Source: Rickettsiales bacterium
GTDB taxonomy: Bacteria; Pseudomonadota; Alphaproteobacteria; Methylaequorales; Methylaequoraceae
Reading direction: 5' to 3'
DNA: 16,552 nucleotides
Assembly: GCA_002715305.1 (NCBI GenBank)
Contig: PAYV01000040.1
Coordinates: 1 to 16,552 of the forward strand
Position 1 is the first letter of the stretch. Each line of letters opens with the position of its first letter. Below the pieces are notes generated by a model. It was not told the DNA's origin, did not search any database, and saw only the letters and a list, made by a program, of their open reading frames with translations. A program made the position numbers and the translations under genes. Of the stretch, positions 1-7,588 are shown one piece after another.

Positions 1-3000
1 CTTCAGAAAATACAATCGGCCCAGATGAAACAGTAACGTTTACTTGGGAAATTGATGGTGCACAGACAATATATATAGATAACGATATCGGTGATGTTTC
101 TGACATTGAAGAAATAGATGTTACCATTGAAGAAACGACCATTTTTACAATATCAGCAACTGATTCTAACGGCCTGACTCAATCTGAATCTATCACGATC
201 AAAGTTGTCGATGGAGGTGCTTTAGTGGATATCGACATAACAAAATTGGATACAGGTCCACTATCAACCATAATCAATGAGGGATCACTAGCTGGAGACT
301 TTGAAGCTGAGTTAGATGTTCCTAATGTAGAAACTGTTGATGGAGTCAACGCTGTCACTCTTGATGGTTTTGGTGATTGGTATGTAGGACCAGATTCGAC
401 ACCTTTATCAGGCAGTGCGGACCGCTCAATAGAAGCCTGGGTATGGAATGAGACGGTACCAGTTGAAGAAACTATTATTGCTTGGGGACGAAGAGGCGGA
501 CCAGATGCATCAAATTTTTCTATGCTTTATGGTAATCATGCTACTTGGGGAGCTCTAGGTGGTTGGGGAGGATCAGCTGACATGCCATTTCAGCCTGGTG
601 GTGGAAATCCTTCTACTAACGAATGGCACCATTTAGTTCTTACATACAATGGAACTTCAAATGAACGTGCCATTTATGTTGATGGGGTTTTATCAAATTC
701 TGAAAACGATGGACCAATTTTTAATACACATTCCACAGACACAAACGGAACTCCTCTTCCGATAGTAATAGGTAATCAAAATGAAAATAACGGCACAAGA
801 ACAGACAACCTTTCTGCTGAAATGAGTATTGCCAAAATTAAGGTTTTTGATTACACGCTATCTCTCAGTGATGTTGAGAAAAGCTATGATATTGATCGTG
901 GTAAATTTGGAAAAGGTGGCCCAAGAATTTCCTCATTCAAAGCATCTACAAATCCTATCAATGAGGGTGATTCTGTTATACTCACTTGGGACATTAGTGG
1001 TGCAGAATCAATATCAATTGATGAAGACATTGGAGATGTTAGCGATGTCAGTGAAATTGAAATTACTCCAGAAGAAACAACAATCTATACGATATCTGCA
1101 ACTGACAGCGAGGGCACTACTAGCCAGAAAGAGTTAACCGTATATATTATTGGCCAAGCCAAAATGATTCACCAATGGACTTTTGATGAAATTGGAGGTG
1201 CCGGCACAACGTTAGTTGATTCAATTGGAGGAGAAAATGGTACAATAGTGGATCTAGGTGGCAATGACGGATTTGTAGAAGAAGGTCGAGTCACATTAAC
1301 AGGCGGAGGTAAAAATGACAGTGACTATGTAATGTTACCTTCAAACCTCCTTAGTCCCCTTACTAACGCAACTATTGAAACTTGGTCCACTCAGTATTCT
1401 AGCCAAAACTGGTCTAGGGTCTTTAGTATTGGCTCATCAACTAATAATGTTATGCACATGTCCTTCAGCAGAGGGACCAATATAAATCAAAATGAATTAC
1501 GCTGGAATGCCCAATCTAACATGACACTCCAAGATTTTGGAGGAGCCCCAATGAATCCCCTTGATGAACAGGTTCACTGGGTAGTGACAATTAATGATGT
1601 AGGAGGCCCAAATGGTGAGACCCAAGTCACAGTATACAAAAACGGTGAAGAAGTTAGAGTAGGAGCTACAAATAATGATCTCTCAGGCCTTGTCGATAAT
1701 GACATCTTTCTTGGCAGATCACAATGGGGAGACAACACAGCTAATGCTTCATGGGATGAATTTAGGATTTATGATGGAATTCTAACATCAGATCAAATAT
1801 CAACAAACTATCAAAATGGCCCGAACGTTGCTACTGATTCTGATGAAGACGGCATCAGCGATGCCATCGAAAATCGCTACGACTTCCTTGATCCCGAAAA
1901 CCCTGAGGATGCCAAACTTGACCAAGATAATGACGGGTTAAGCAATGTTGATGAATTCTCTTTAGGAAGTGATCCTGAAGAACAGGATACAGATAATGAT
2001 GAAATATTAGATGGGGATGAAGTTAAAAATAATACCTCTCCTATACTTGCAGATACTGATGGTGACTCATTAAATGACGGAGAGGAAATTGCATTAGGAA
2101 CTAACCCTCTTGTTATTGATACAGACGGGGACAAAGTTAGTGATGGCATTGAAGTGGAGAACGGATCAAACCCTCTTGATCCTAGTAGCCTACCAAAACC
2201 AAAACTACCTGAGTTGATACATAGGTGGGCTTTTGACGAGTCTGGAGGGGATGGAACCGTTTTAGTTGATTCGATTGGTGGTGCCGATGGAGTAATCGAA
2301 GACGGCGGACCTAACGATGGATCAGTTGAAGATGGAAGAGTAACTCTACCAGGAGGGGCTCGTGCAAGTACTGACTATGTTCGTTTACCCTCAAACCTAT
2401 TAAGCTCTCTAAATAGTGCAACCATTGAAACATGGACAACTCAATACTCTAGCCAAAACTGGTCTAGAGTATTCAGCGCCGGAAGTGCCACTAATAACGT
2501 CATGCACATGTCTTTTTCTAGAGGCACTAATATCAACCAGAATGAATTCAGATGGAACGCTCAAACAAACATTACGCTTCAGGACTTTGGCGGAACCCCG
2601 ACTAATCCTTTTGACGAACAAGTACACTGGGTTGTTACACTAGATAATGAAAATGGTGCCGCCGACCAGACTGATATTATCATTTACAAAAATGGAGAAC
2701 CAGTCAAATCTGGCAGCACTACAAATAAACTCTCTGGCCTAAGCGACACAGATTTCTTTCTTGGAAGATCTCAATGGAATGATGCTGCAGCCAACGCATC
2801 ATGGGAAGACTTTAGGATCTATGATGGTGCGATGGACCCTATAGCCGTTCAATTGAGTAATGCTCAGGGACCTGATGTCGCACCAGGACAAACTGCATTT
2901 GCGATAACAAATATAGAATATGATTCTGTATCACAAACTGCTAGTGTTACATGGAACTCAAAACCAGGCGGTCTTTATGTCATATGGACATCTGAGGATG

Positions 3001-3116
3001 GCATTGAATGGTCCGATGTTGATGACGCATTCCCTTCAGATGGTGATCAAACCACCTATAATGAAATTGATGCTTCTAGTAAACTTTTACTAATTAGAAT
3101 TGGCTTGGCTGAATAA
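1..3116 (+). CDS. Secreted multidomain LamG / Ig-like / TSP3-repeat protein, 5' partial
   Basis: Frame 3 is open from the left edge, so at least 1037 residues are visible and the true start lies outside the window; the GTG at 225 is only an internal codon. Domains in order: an Ig-like beta-sandwich (about nt 3-210), a LamG/concanavalin-like domain (about 330-900), a second Ig-like domain (about 925-1150), a second LamG (1164-1830), five aspartate-rich TSP3-type calcium-binding repeats (1836-2183), a third LamG (2214-2880) and a C-terminal beta-rich segment (about 2895-3116). The signal peptide must be upstream. I see no PEP-CTERM or LPXTG-like tail. Proteins of this build are frequent in Verrucomicrobiota and Planctomycetota and are usually considered surface or secreted glycan-binding or adhesive proteins; no catalytic domain is visible in this part, so the function is inferred only. 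It is convergent with the neighbouring ebo-like genes and probably unrelated to them. Confidence 0.85.
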   Translation, partial: SENTIGPDETVTFTWEIDGAQTIYIDNDIGDVSDIEEIDVTIEETTIFTISATDSNGLTQSESITIKVVDGGALVDIDITKLDTGPLSTIINEGSLAGDFEAELDVPNVETVDGVNAVTLDGFGDWYVGPDSTPLSGSADRSIEAWVWNETVPVEETIIAWGRRGGPDASNFSMLYGNHATWGALGGWGGSADMPFQPGGGNPSTNEWHHLVLTYNGTSNERAIYVDGVLSNSENDGPIFNTHSTDTNGTPLPIVIGNQNENNGTRTDNLSAEMSIAKIKVFDYTLSLSDVEKSYDIDRGKFGKGGPRISSFKASTNPINEGDSVILTWDISGAESISIDEDIGDVSDVSEIEITPEETTIYTISATDSEGTTSQKELTVYIIGQAKMIHQWTFDEIGGAGTTLVDSIGGENGTIVDLGGNDGFVEEGRVTLTGGGKNDSDYVMLPSNLLSPLTNATIETWSTQYSSQNWSRVFSIGSSTNNVMHMSFSRGTNINQNELRWNAQSNMTLQDFGGAPMNPLDEQVHWVVTINDVGGPNGETQVTVYKNGEEVRVGATNNDLSGLVDNDIFLGRSQWGDNTANASWDEFRIYDGILTSDQISTNYQNGPNVATDSDEDGISDAIENRYDFLDPENPEDAKLDQDNDGLSNVDEFSLGSDPEEQDTDNDEILDGDEVKNNTSPILADTDGDSLNDGEEIALGTNPLVIDTDGDKVSDGIEVENGSNPLDPSSLPKPKLPELIHRWAFDESGGDGTVLVDSIGGADGVIEDGGPNDGSVEDGRVTLPGGARASTDYVRLPSNLLSSLNSATIETWTTQYSSQNWSRVFSAGSATNNVMHMSFSRGTNINQNEFRWNAQTNITLQDFGGTPTNPFDEQVHWVVTLDNENGAADQTDIIIYKNGEPVKSGSTTNKLSGLSDTDFFLGRSQWNDAAANASWEDFRIYDGAMDPIAVQLSNAQGPDVAPGQTAFAITNIEYDSVSQTASVTWNSKPGGLYVIWTSEDGIEWSDVDDAFPSDGDQTTYNEIDASSKLLLIRIGLAE
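1164..2880 (+). repeat. Duplicated LamG module (copies 1164-1830 and 2214-2880) flanking TSP3 repeats
   Basis: Two copies of a module of about 222 codons lie exactly 1050 nt apart. Fixed landmarks keep that offset from end to end: the start of the module (1164 and 2214), the bases encoding SSQNW (near 1401 and 2451) and the closing GPNVA/GPDVA (1818 and 2868). There is therefore no net insertion or deletion between copies. By eye about 70% of residues match, with an identical 18-residue core NNVMHMSFSRGTNINQNE, while many third codon positions differ. This suggests an older duplication kept under protein-level selection. The first LamG of the protein is much more diverged. Confidence 0.8.
1836..2183 (+). 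repeat. Five TSP3-like calcium-binding repeats inside the LamG protein
   Basis: Five consecutive units carry the D-x-D-x-D-G pattern: DSDEDGISD, DQDNDGLSN, DTDNDEILDG, DTDGDSLNDG and DTDGDKVSDG. Most end in a glycine-serine/threonine-(N/D)P turn, such as LGSDP, LGTNP and NGSNP. This is the thrombospondin type 3 pattern, in which aspartate side chains bind calcium. In bacterial surface proteins such repeats often form rigid calcium-stabilised linkers, which fits their position between two near-identical LamG modules. Calcium binding is inferred from the pattern. Confidence 0.8.
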
Positions 3117-3128
3117 ATTAATTATTCA
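3110..3128. terminator. Small palindrome spanning two convergent stop codons, possible weak bidirectional terminator
   Basis: TGAATAA (3110-3116) and TTATTCA (3122-3128) form a perfect 7-bp inverted repeat around a 5-base loop. The plus-strand stop TAA is in the left arm and the minus-strand stop TGA is in the right arm. Only 9 bases separate the two genes, so any termination signal has to sit here or inside coding sequence. The stem is nearly all A/T with no clear U-tract, so it would be weak and could be chance. Confidence 0.25.
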
Positions 3129-4289
3129 ACTTTTATGAGATTTTTCATCTAACAAAAGCTCATCTATAGATTTAAGCACTTCAGATTCATCCATATCATT
3201 GACTTCAATTTTTCTCCCTATCTCGGGAATAAGAGTGATTGTTAAAATTCCACCAAGGTGCTCCCGAAATTCTTCGAGCCCTTGCAATATTACAGAGCGC
3301 CCAGATTCAACTCTCGTTAAATCATCATCAAAGACCTCAAACCCGACAGATTTAATTAAAGAAAGGATTCGACTGCAATCATCGTCTGAAATAATACCGA
3401 CACGCTTTGAGTATATTAAATCAACAGCCATTCCAATGGCCACGGCCTCACCATGACCGATTCTAAATGCACTTATTTGCTCGAGCTTATGTGCGACCCA
3501 ATGCCCAAAGTCTAAAGGTCTAGCAGAACCAAGTTCATAAGGATCGCCAGAAGTTGAAATATGATCAATATGTTCTTCTGCACTTCGTTGAATAACATAT
3601 TCCAACGCATTTTGATCAAGCTTTGAAAGCGGTTCAGAAAGATTTTCTATCTCGATGAAAAATTTCTTATTCCGAATTAACGCAACTTTTATTGCCTCAA
3701 TTATTCCAGCACGCCTTGACTTATCATCCAAAGATTCCAAAAAGGAGAAGTCATTGATAACAGCAAATGGAACTGAAAAGGTGCCAACCCAATTTTTCTT
3801 TCCGAAATAGTTTACGCCATTTTTGACACCAACGCCTCCATCACCTTGACTTAAACTGGTTGTTGGAATGCGGATTAAACGCACTCCACGATGTGCCGTT
3901 GATGAAGCAAACCCTACCATGTCAAGGAAGGCACCACCCCCAATCGCCAGGACATACGAATGCCTATCTATTGAGTTTCTATTAATCTTATCCCAAATTT
4001 CTGGAATTAAGGACCAATCGTTTTTACAGGCCTCAGCACCAGGCAAGACGAATGGAGAATCAACCAATTCAAGCTCTCCATCCTTAGCTTTAAACCATGA
4101 TTCGATTTCTCTAAGCAGATTCTGATTACCCCCAATAACTCCACCATCCACAAATACAATAAATTTGGCACATTCTGTAGAAGAACTCTTAGAAACAACA
4201 TCAGATAATACACTATTTACTGGAGAAAAGAGATTTCGAGTAAATTCAATCCTATGAACCAGATCAAGATGTATGGATCTTTCAAGCAT
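3126..4289 (-). CDS. eboD: 3-dehydroquinate synthase-like protein, EboD type
   Basis: This 387-residue protein belongs to the sugar-phosphate cyclase (dehydroquinate synthase) superfamily, whose members cyclise phosphosugars with NAD and a divalent metal. Visible motifs are GGGAFLDMVGF (117-127, nucleotide binding), PTTSLSQGD (142-150), VKNG with K156 and GKKN (163-166), E198 in GIIEAIK, H263 and H267 in FGHWVAHKLE, and H279 in GHGEAVAIGM. E198 plus the histidines match the usual metal site, so the enzyme looks intact. The gene context (UbiA, xylose-isomerase-like and TatD-like genes upstream) points to EboD rather than the shikimate enzyme AroB. The substrate is unknown. The ATG at 4289 follows an in-frame TAA ten bases upstream and lacks a clear Shine-Dalgarno. 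A 78-base gap separates it from eboC, the largest in the cluster. The alternative is an AroB or 2-epi-5-epi-valiolone synthase relative. Confidence 0.85.
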   Translation of the reverse strand: MLERSIHLDLVHRIEFTRNLFSPVNSVLSDVVSKSSSTECAKFIVFVDGGVIGGNQNLLREIESWFKAKDGELELVDSPFVLPGAEACKNDWSLIPEIWDKINRNSIDRHSYVLAIGGGAFLDMVGFASSTAHRGVRLIRIPTTSLSQGDGGVGVKNGVNYFGKKNWVGTFSVPFAVINDFSFLESLDDKSRRAGIIEAIKVALIRNKKFFIEIENLSEPLSKLDQNALEYVIQRSAEEHIDHISTSGDPYELGSARPLDFGHWVAHKLEQISAFRIGHGEAVAIGMAVDLIYSKRVGIISDDDCSRILSLIKSVGFEVFDDDLTRVESGRSVILQGLEEFREHLGGILTITLIPEIGRKIEVNDMDESEVLKSIDELLLDEKSHKS

Positions 4290-4367
4290 TTCGATAAATT
4301 AGAGGAGTTTTTAGACTAATTGATAAAAGAAAAAAATCCAGAGCTAGTGGTAATTTTATTATGAAAA

Positions 4368-5225
4368 CTAAGTCCCTGAAATTTTTCTCTGAAATAGAAC
4401 AACAAAGGGTAAAAAAATTACGAAATAAAGACCTGAAAAACCGATAGCATGTGAAACTGCCATCGAATCGATCAAACACATTCCAGCAATCATTAGAGAA
4501 ACAGATTTTCCAATTCTCCCCTCAATCTTTGATTTAATAACCCTAAAACAATAAGCAATCCAAAATAAGAATAACAATGAAGATATAACAATTGGTATAC
4601 TTATAAAGGAATTAACAATAATGAAATATAGTGATAAAAAAAAGGGTAATGCTACCAATATTAGACCGCAAATACCAGATTCATTACCAGAATCTTCTCC
4701 CCTAGCAACTAAAGTAATTCCAGCAGTATAAAGCCCCAAAATAATTGCCCAAATTAAGATGTCATTATTCTGGCCTAAAGAATAACCAGCGATTAAATAA
4801 AGAAGAGATCGACACAAGCCCATTACAAAAATGGCAGATGACGTTTTTTTATGGATGAAATTATAAATCGTTATACTCAAAAGCAATGCTCCAACAAAAG
4901 GTATAGAGCTACCTGAAAATAATAAAATCAATGTCCCTACAAACAAAAAAAACAAAGTTAAAACCAGAGCAAAACGGTGAGATATAGCCGACCTTGCTAT
5001 GGGCCTGTCTGTTTTGTACTGCTTATCATACCTCAGATCGATGACATCATTCATCGCCATTCCACCCGAATAGAGTAATGATGCACCTATAAAAATTAAT
5101 GCTAGATCCCAATTTAAATAATCTTTAGAAATTAAATAACCAGCAGCACAGTTAGATATAACTGTAGGAAGATTTGATATCCTACACAGCTCGAGAACTG
5201 CAATAATTTTCCTATTTACACTCAA
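4368..5225 (-). CDS. eboC: UbiA-family prenyltransferase, EboC type
   Basis: This 285-residue, strongly hydrophobic protein with about eight membrane spans belongs to the UbiA superfamily of integral-membrane prenyltransferases. The signature NDVIDLRYD (59-67) fits the first aspartate motif NDxxDxxxD, which binds the magnesium-diphosphate of the prenyl donor, followed by the expected KTDRPIARSAIS. The second motif is atypical: ARGEDSGNES stands where most UbiA enzymes have a DxxxD, a form I recall from EboC-like proteins. The acceptor is unknown; given the cluster, it could be the product of the cyclase-like EboD (inference). The start is a TTG at 5225 that overlaps the TGA of eboE in the sequence TTGA, an arrangement typical of translational coupling. 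It supports one transcript with eboE. No nearby ATG would keep the N-terminal helix. Confidence 0.85.
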   Translation of the reverse strand: MSVNRKIIAVLELCRISNLPTVISNCAAGYLISKDYLNWDLALIFIGASLLYSGGMAMNDVIDLRYDKQYKTDRPIARSAISHRFALVLTLFFLFVGTLILLFSGSSIPFVGALLLSITIYNFIHKKTSSAIFVMGLCRSLLYLIAGYSLGQNNDILIWAIILGLYTAGITLVARGEDSGNESGICGLILVALPFFLSLYFIIVNSFISIPIVISSLLFLFWIAYCFRVIKSKIEGRIGKSVSLMIAGMCLIDSMAVSHAIGFSGLYFVIFLPFVVLFQRKISGT

Positions 5226-6391
5226 AACAATCCAACATCTCTAAGTGAATTAAGGGTCCATTCATATTCAAGGCTCAATTGCTCTACAACATTATTCGAT
5301 TGCATTGATTTAGGTAAAACTTCCCAAGTATAGGTTTCCATCTCAATGTGTTGGCATATTTCTGGATCTGCTGCCAAAACCTTCAATGTATCAGTGATAT
5401 GGTCTCTTGTATCATCGAATATTCCACCAGGAGATGCATGTAATGGTATATGAAAATGAACTCTCCATTCACTATAGTCATTAAGATCAGGGTCAAAGTC
5501 ATTTATAGCATCTGGAAGGTCCTTATACCTCATTATTCTTCCATTGTTTAATTTACCAATAACTTGATGAAGATATACGTCCTCTTGATATGCTTTTAGT
5601 GTGTCGATTGCAACCTGGTTAGGTTTTAATTTAAGAGCTGAACTTAAATGGAACTTACTAATTCTAATGTTGTTTTTGCTGAATAATGAAAGTGAATCTA
5701 TTGCATCCTCATATTCAATTGCCAGATGACATGTGTCGTAATTAACTCCTATTACAGAATCGAAGCTATCACCATGAACAGAACGAAAACGCTCAAAAAA
5801 ACTTATGGTCTCTGAAGTGTTTTCAAACCATCCCAAAGGCTCAGGCTCAAGACCCAAGTGAAGGTCTTTACCAGTTTTTTCGCATAATTGGTTAATGTAA
5901 TGTCCACACCTACCAAGATTATTTACGATCATTTCGCCTTGTTCATCCTCATTTGCTATAAACTCTTTAAATGATCCCGGCAATGTACTAACACTCCCTG
6001 ATATTCCATCAGGTAAAATCTTTGAAAGAATATTAAAAAGTAAATTGGTATATTCAAGCCGACTGTTAGATGTCCAGTCAGGTCTATACACCTGCTCCTT
6101 TACTCTTGCTCCATGAAATTGACCATATGGGAAACCATTAATCGTAAATACATAACAATTATTAACATCTAACCACTGAATAAATTCATCTAATCTTCCA
6201 GAACCTTCTTCAGAAAGCTCAATTGCAGCCTTATATCCTAATCGTAAACCAATAGCAAAAGGGTTTGTGTTTGATACTTTATCCTTTACCTTTAGACTAT
6301 ATTCTTTAAGACCTTGAAAGGTTTCCTCCCAGCCTTCACCCCTGTGAATATTTGTGCAATATGCTAAATGAATTCCTTCTTTGATCTGCAT
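5222..6391 (-). CDS. eboE: Xylose isomerase-like TIM barrel, EboE metabolite traffic protein type
   Basis: This 389-residue protein resembles the AP-endonuclease-2/xylose-isomerase TIM-barrel superfamily. Motifs in order: YCTNIHRGEGW (11-21), LEPEP (181-185), YDTCHLAIE (218-226), KFHLSSAL (246-253), VHFHIPL (311-317) and EMETYTWEVLP (350-360). Residues E182, D219, H248 and E352 are plausible metal ligands by analogy with the family. This motif set is characteristic of EboE, annotated in other genomes as a metabolite traffic protein and linked with scytonemin monomer movement in cyanobacteria. No signal peptide is seen, so it is probably cytoplasmic. Its stop overlaps the eboC start; the gap from the TatD-like gene is 39 bases. 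The ATG at 6391 has no evident Shine-Dalgarno but gives the expected N-terminus, beginning shortly before the YCTNIH motif. Confidence 0.88.
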   Translation of the reverse strand: MQIKEGIHLAYCTNIHRGEGWEETFQGLKEYSLKVKDKVSNTNPFAIGLRLGYKAAIELSEEGSGRLDEFIQWLDVNNCYVFTINGFPYGQFHGARVKEQVYRPDWTSNSRLEYTNLLFNILSKILPDGISGSVSTLPGSFKEFIANEDEQGEMIVNNLGRCGHYINQLCEKTGKDLHLGLEPEPLGWFENTSETISFFERFRSVHGDSFDSVIGVNYDTCHLAIEYEDAIDSLSLFSKNNIRISKFHLSSALKLKPNQVAIDTLKAYQEDVYLHQVIGKLNNGRIMRYKDLPDAINDFDPDLNDYSEWRVHFHIPLHASPGGIFDDTRDHITDTLKVLAADPEICQHIEMETYTWEVLPKSMQSNNVVEQLSLEYEWTLNSLRDVGLF

Positions 6392-6430
6392 TGCAGGAGC
6401 AATTTTAAAGATTAGTAAATATCAAAAAAT

Positions 6431-7234
6431 TTAACGTAATTTAAATTTATCAGACTGCGACATGAACTTAACGGGGTTCTTATAAACAATGTCATCAATA
6501 TATTCATCGTCATATCCCCTCCTCCTCATTTCAAGCGCAGCCTTAGGAACAGACAATGGATCACTAATCCCCCAATCACAGGCACTATTAAGCCAAACAT
6601 TTTCATTTCCAAAAATTTCCAACATATCTATCGCTCTATTTGGAGTTACTTTTGATTCAGGATATAATGTCATTCCCGCCCAATAACCATTACTTAATAC
6701 TATCTTTGCTGTATGCTCTTCAACATGATCAATAATCACTTTAGAAGGATCAATTTTTGAATGATTATTTAGCGCATCAACAATCAATTTTGTACCTTTA
6801 AGTTTGTCTTCAAGGTGAGGTGTATGGACAAGAATCATTTGATCATGATCAACGGCTAATTGGATATGTTCTTCTAAAATTAAAAGCTCATTCTTAGAAT
6901 TTTTATTCAAACCTATTTCACCAATACCAAGCACATTATCACATTGTATAAAATCTGGTATTATGGAAATGACTTCTCTCGCTAAACCGACATCTTCAGC
7001 TTCCTTTGGATTAATGCACAACCAGCAATAATGATCTATACAAAACTTGGCAGCCCTCTTTGGCTCATATTCTGTAATTTGGCGAAAATAATCATAGAAT
7101 CCGTCTCCTGAAGAACGATCAAATCCGGCCCAAAAAGCAGGTTCATTAACAGCTTTACAACCTGCATAAGCCAAGGACTCATAGTCAGCAGTAGTTCTAC
7201 TAACCATATGAGCGTGAGGTTCTATATATCTCAT
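6431..7234 (-). CDS. eboB: TatD-like metal-dependent hydrolase, EboB type
   Basis: This 267-residue protein is an amidohydrolase-fold enzyme of the TatD type. It shows H7 and H9 in EPHAHM, E106 in GIGEIGLN, H137 in VHTPH, H170 in DHVEEH and D220 in CDWG, matching the usual two-metal site of TatD-related hydrolases. The opening EPHAHMVSRTTADYE differs from housekeeping TatD nucleases and resembles EboB-like proteins as I know them. The reaction and substrate are not known; a phosphoester or cyclic ester hydrolysis would suit the family. The N-terminus begins right before the metal-binding histidines, so the ATG at 7234 is secure. It lies 15 bases after the small upstream gene and 39 bases before eboE, consistent with a single operon. 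Confidence 0.87.
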   Translation of the reverse strand: MRYIEPHAHMVSRTTADYESLAYAGCKAVNEPAFWAGFDRSSGDGFYDYFRQITEYEPKRAAKFCIDHYCWLCINPKEAEDVGLAREVISIIPDFIQCDNVLGIGEIGLNKNSKNELLILEEHIQLAVDHDQMILVHTPHLEDKLKGTKLIVDALNNHSKIDPSKVIIDHVEEHTAKIVLSNGYWAGMTLYPESKVTPNRAIDMLEIFGNENVWLNSACDWGISDPLSVPKAALEMRRRGYDDEYIDDIVYKNPVKFMSQSDKFKLR

Positions 7235-7249
7235 TATAAAAAATACTAC

Positions 7250-7483
7250 CTATTGTTTTGGATTAGGTGCTCCAAAAGCTCCTTGAATATCAGCTTTATC
7301 GATTGGTTCGGTACTATGGTCACTGAATCTATTAAGTATTTTAGCGACGCGCCCTATTTCATCTGATTGAAGCTCACTAATAGCATCTTTTAATGCATGA
7401 TAACGATAATCGTCTGTCTGACCATGCCTCTCGACACGATCTAAAAATGCAGCTACATCAATAAGTTTAATCCTAGCATCCAT
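7250..7483 (-). CDS. Small conserved-looking protein heading the ebo-like cluster
   Basis: The protein has 77 residues from the ATG at 7483. The frame is open further upstream to a TTG at 7522 (90 residues), but the segment starting MDARIKLIDVAAFLDRVERHG looks like the true beginning, an amphipathic helix. The middle (EIGRVAKILNRFSDHSTEPI) reads as a second helix ending in a loop; the tail is glycine/proline-rich. There is no signal peptide, membrane segment or cysteine motif. I recall similar short proteins next to TatD-like genes in Verrucomicrobiota, but no function. It occupies the place that eboA has in cyanobacterial clusters and is far shorter than EboA (over 200 residues). It could be a reduced EboA, perhaps retaining one helical part, or an unrelated replacement. 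Cotranscription with eboB is likely from the 15-base gap. Confidence 0.7.
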   Translation of the reverse strand: MDARIKLIDVAAFLDRVERHGQTDDYRYHALKDAISELQSDEIGRVAKILNRFSDHSTEPIDKADIQGAFGAPNPKQ

Positions 7484-7541
7484 GAAGCCGTGATCTATTA
7501 AATTGGTTTCTTTCACTGACAAATATTGTTATTTATAGGTT

Positions 7542-7569
7542 ATATTAGCTCAGAGAACTAATGAGGCAA
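7542..7569 (-). promoter_or_regulatory. Candidate sigma70-type promoter for the ebo-like cluster
   Basis: On the minus strand TTGCCT (7569-7564) and TAATAT (7547-7542) are separated by 16 bases, and each matches the sigma70 consensus at four of six positions. They lie in the gap between the haem-protein stop (7591-7589) and the small gene, which would leave a leader of about 50 bases before the ATG at 7483. In DNA this AT-rich, such matches arise by chance, so this is only a candidate. It is the best-placed one for separate expression of the ebo-like genes. Confidence 0.3.
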
Positions 7570-7588
7570 GTTAGTATATAAGTGCTAT

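Noticed and set aside
1877..2149. Minus-strand open frame of 90 codons rich in serine
   Set aside because: It is the reverse complement of the aspartate-rich TSP3 repeats; GAT/GAC-rich repeats read in reverse as serine/isoleucine-rich sequence.
225..3116. A complete gene starting with GTG at 225
   Set aside because: The frame is open to the left edge and the upstream codons encode an Ig-like domain closely similar to the one at about 925-1150, so 225 is an internal codon of a truncated gene.
7484..7522. TTG or GTG start for the small ebo-linked protein
   Set aside because: The ATG at 7483 begins the segment that looks conserved (MDARIKLID); the extra 13 residues have no visible support, although they cannot be excluded.
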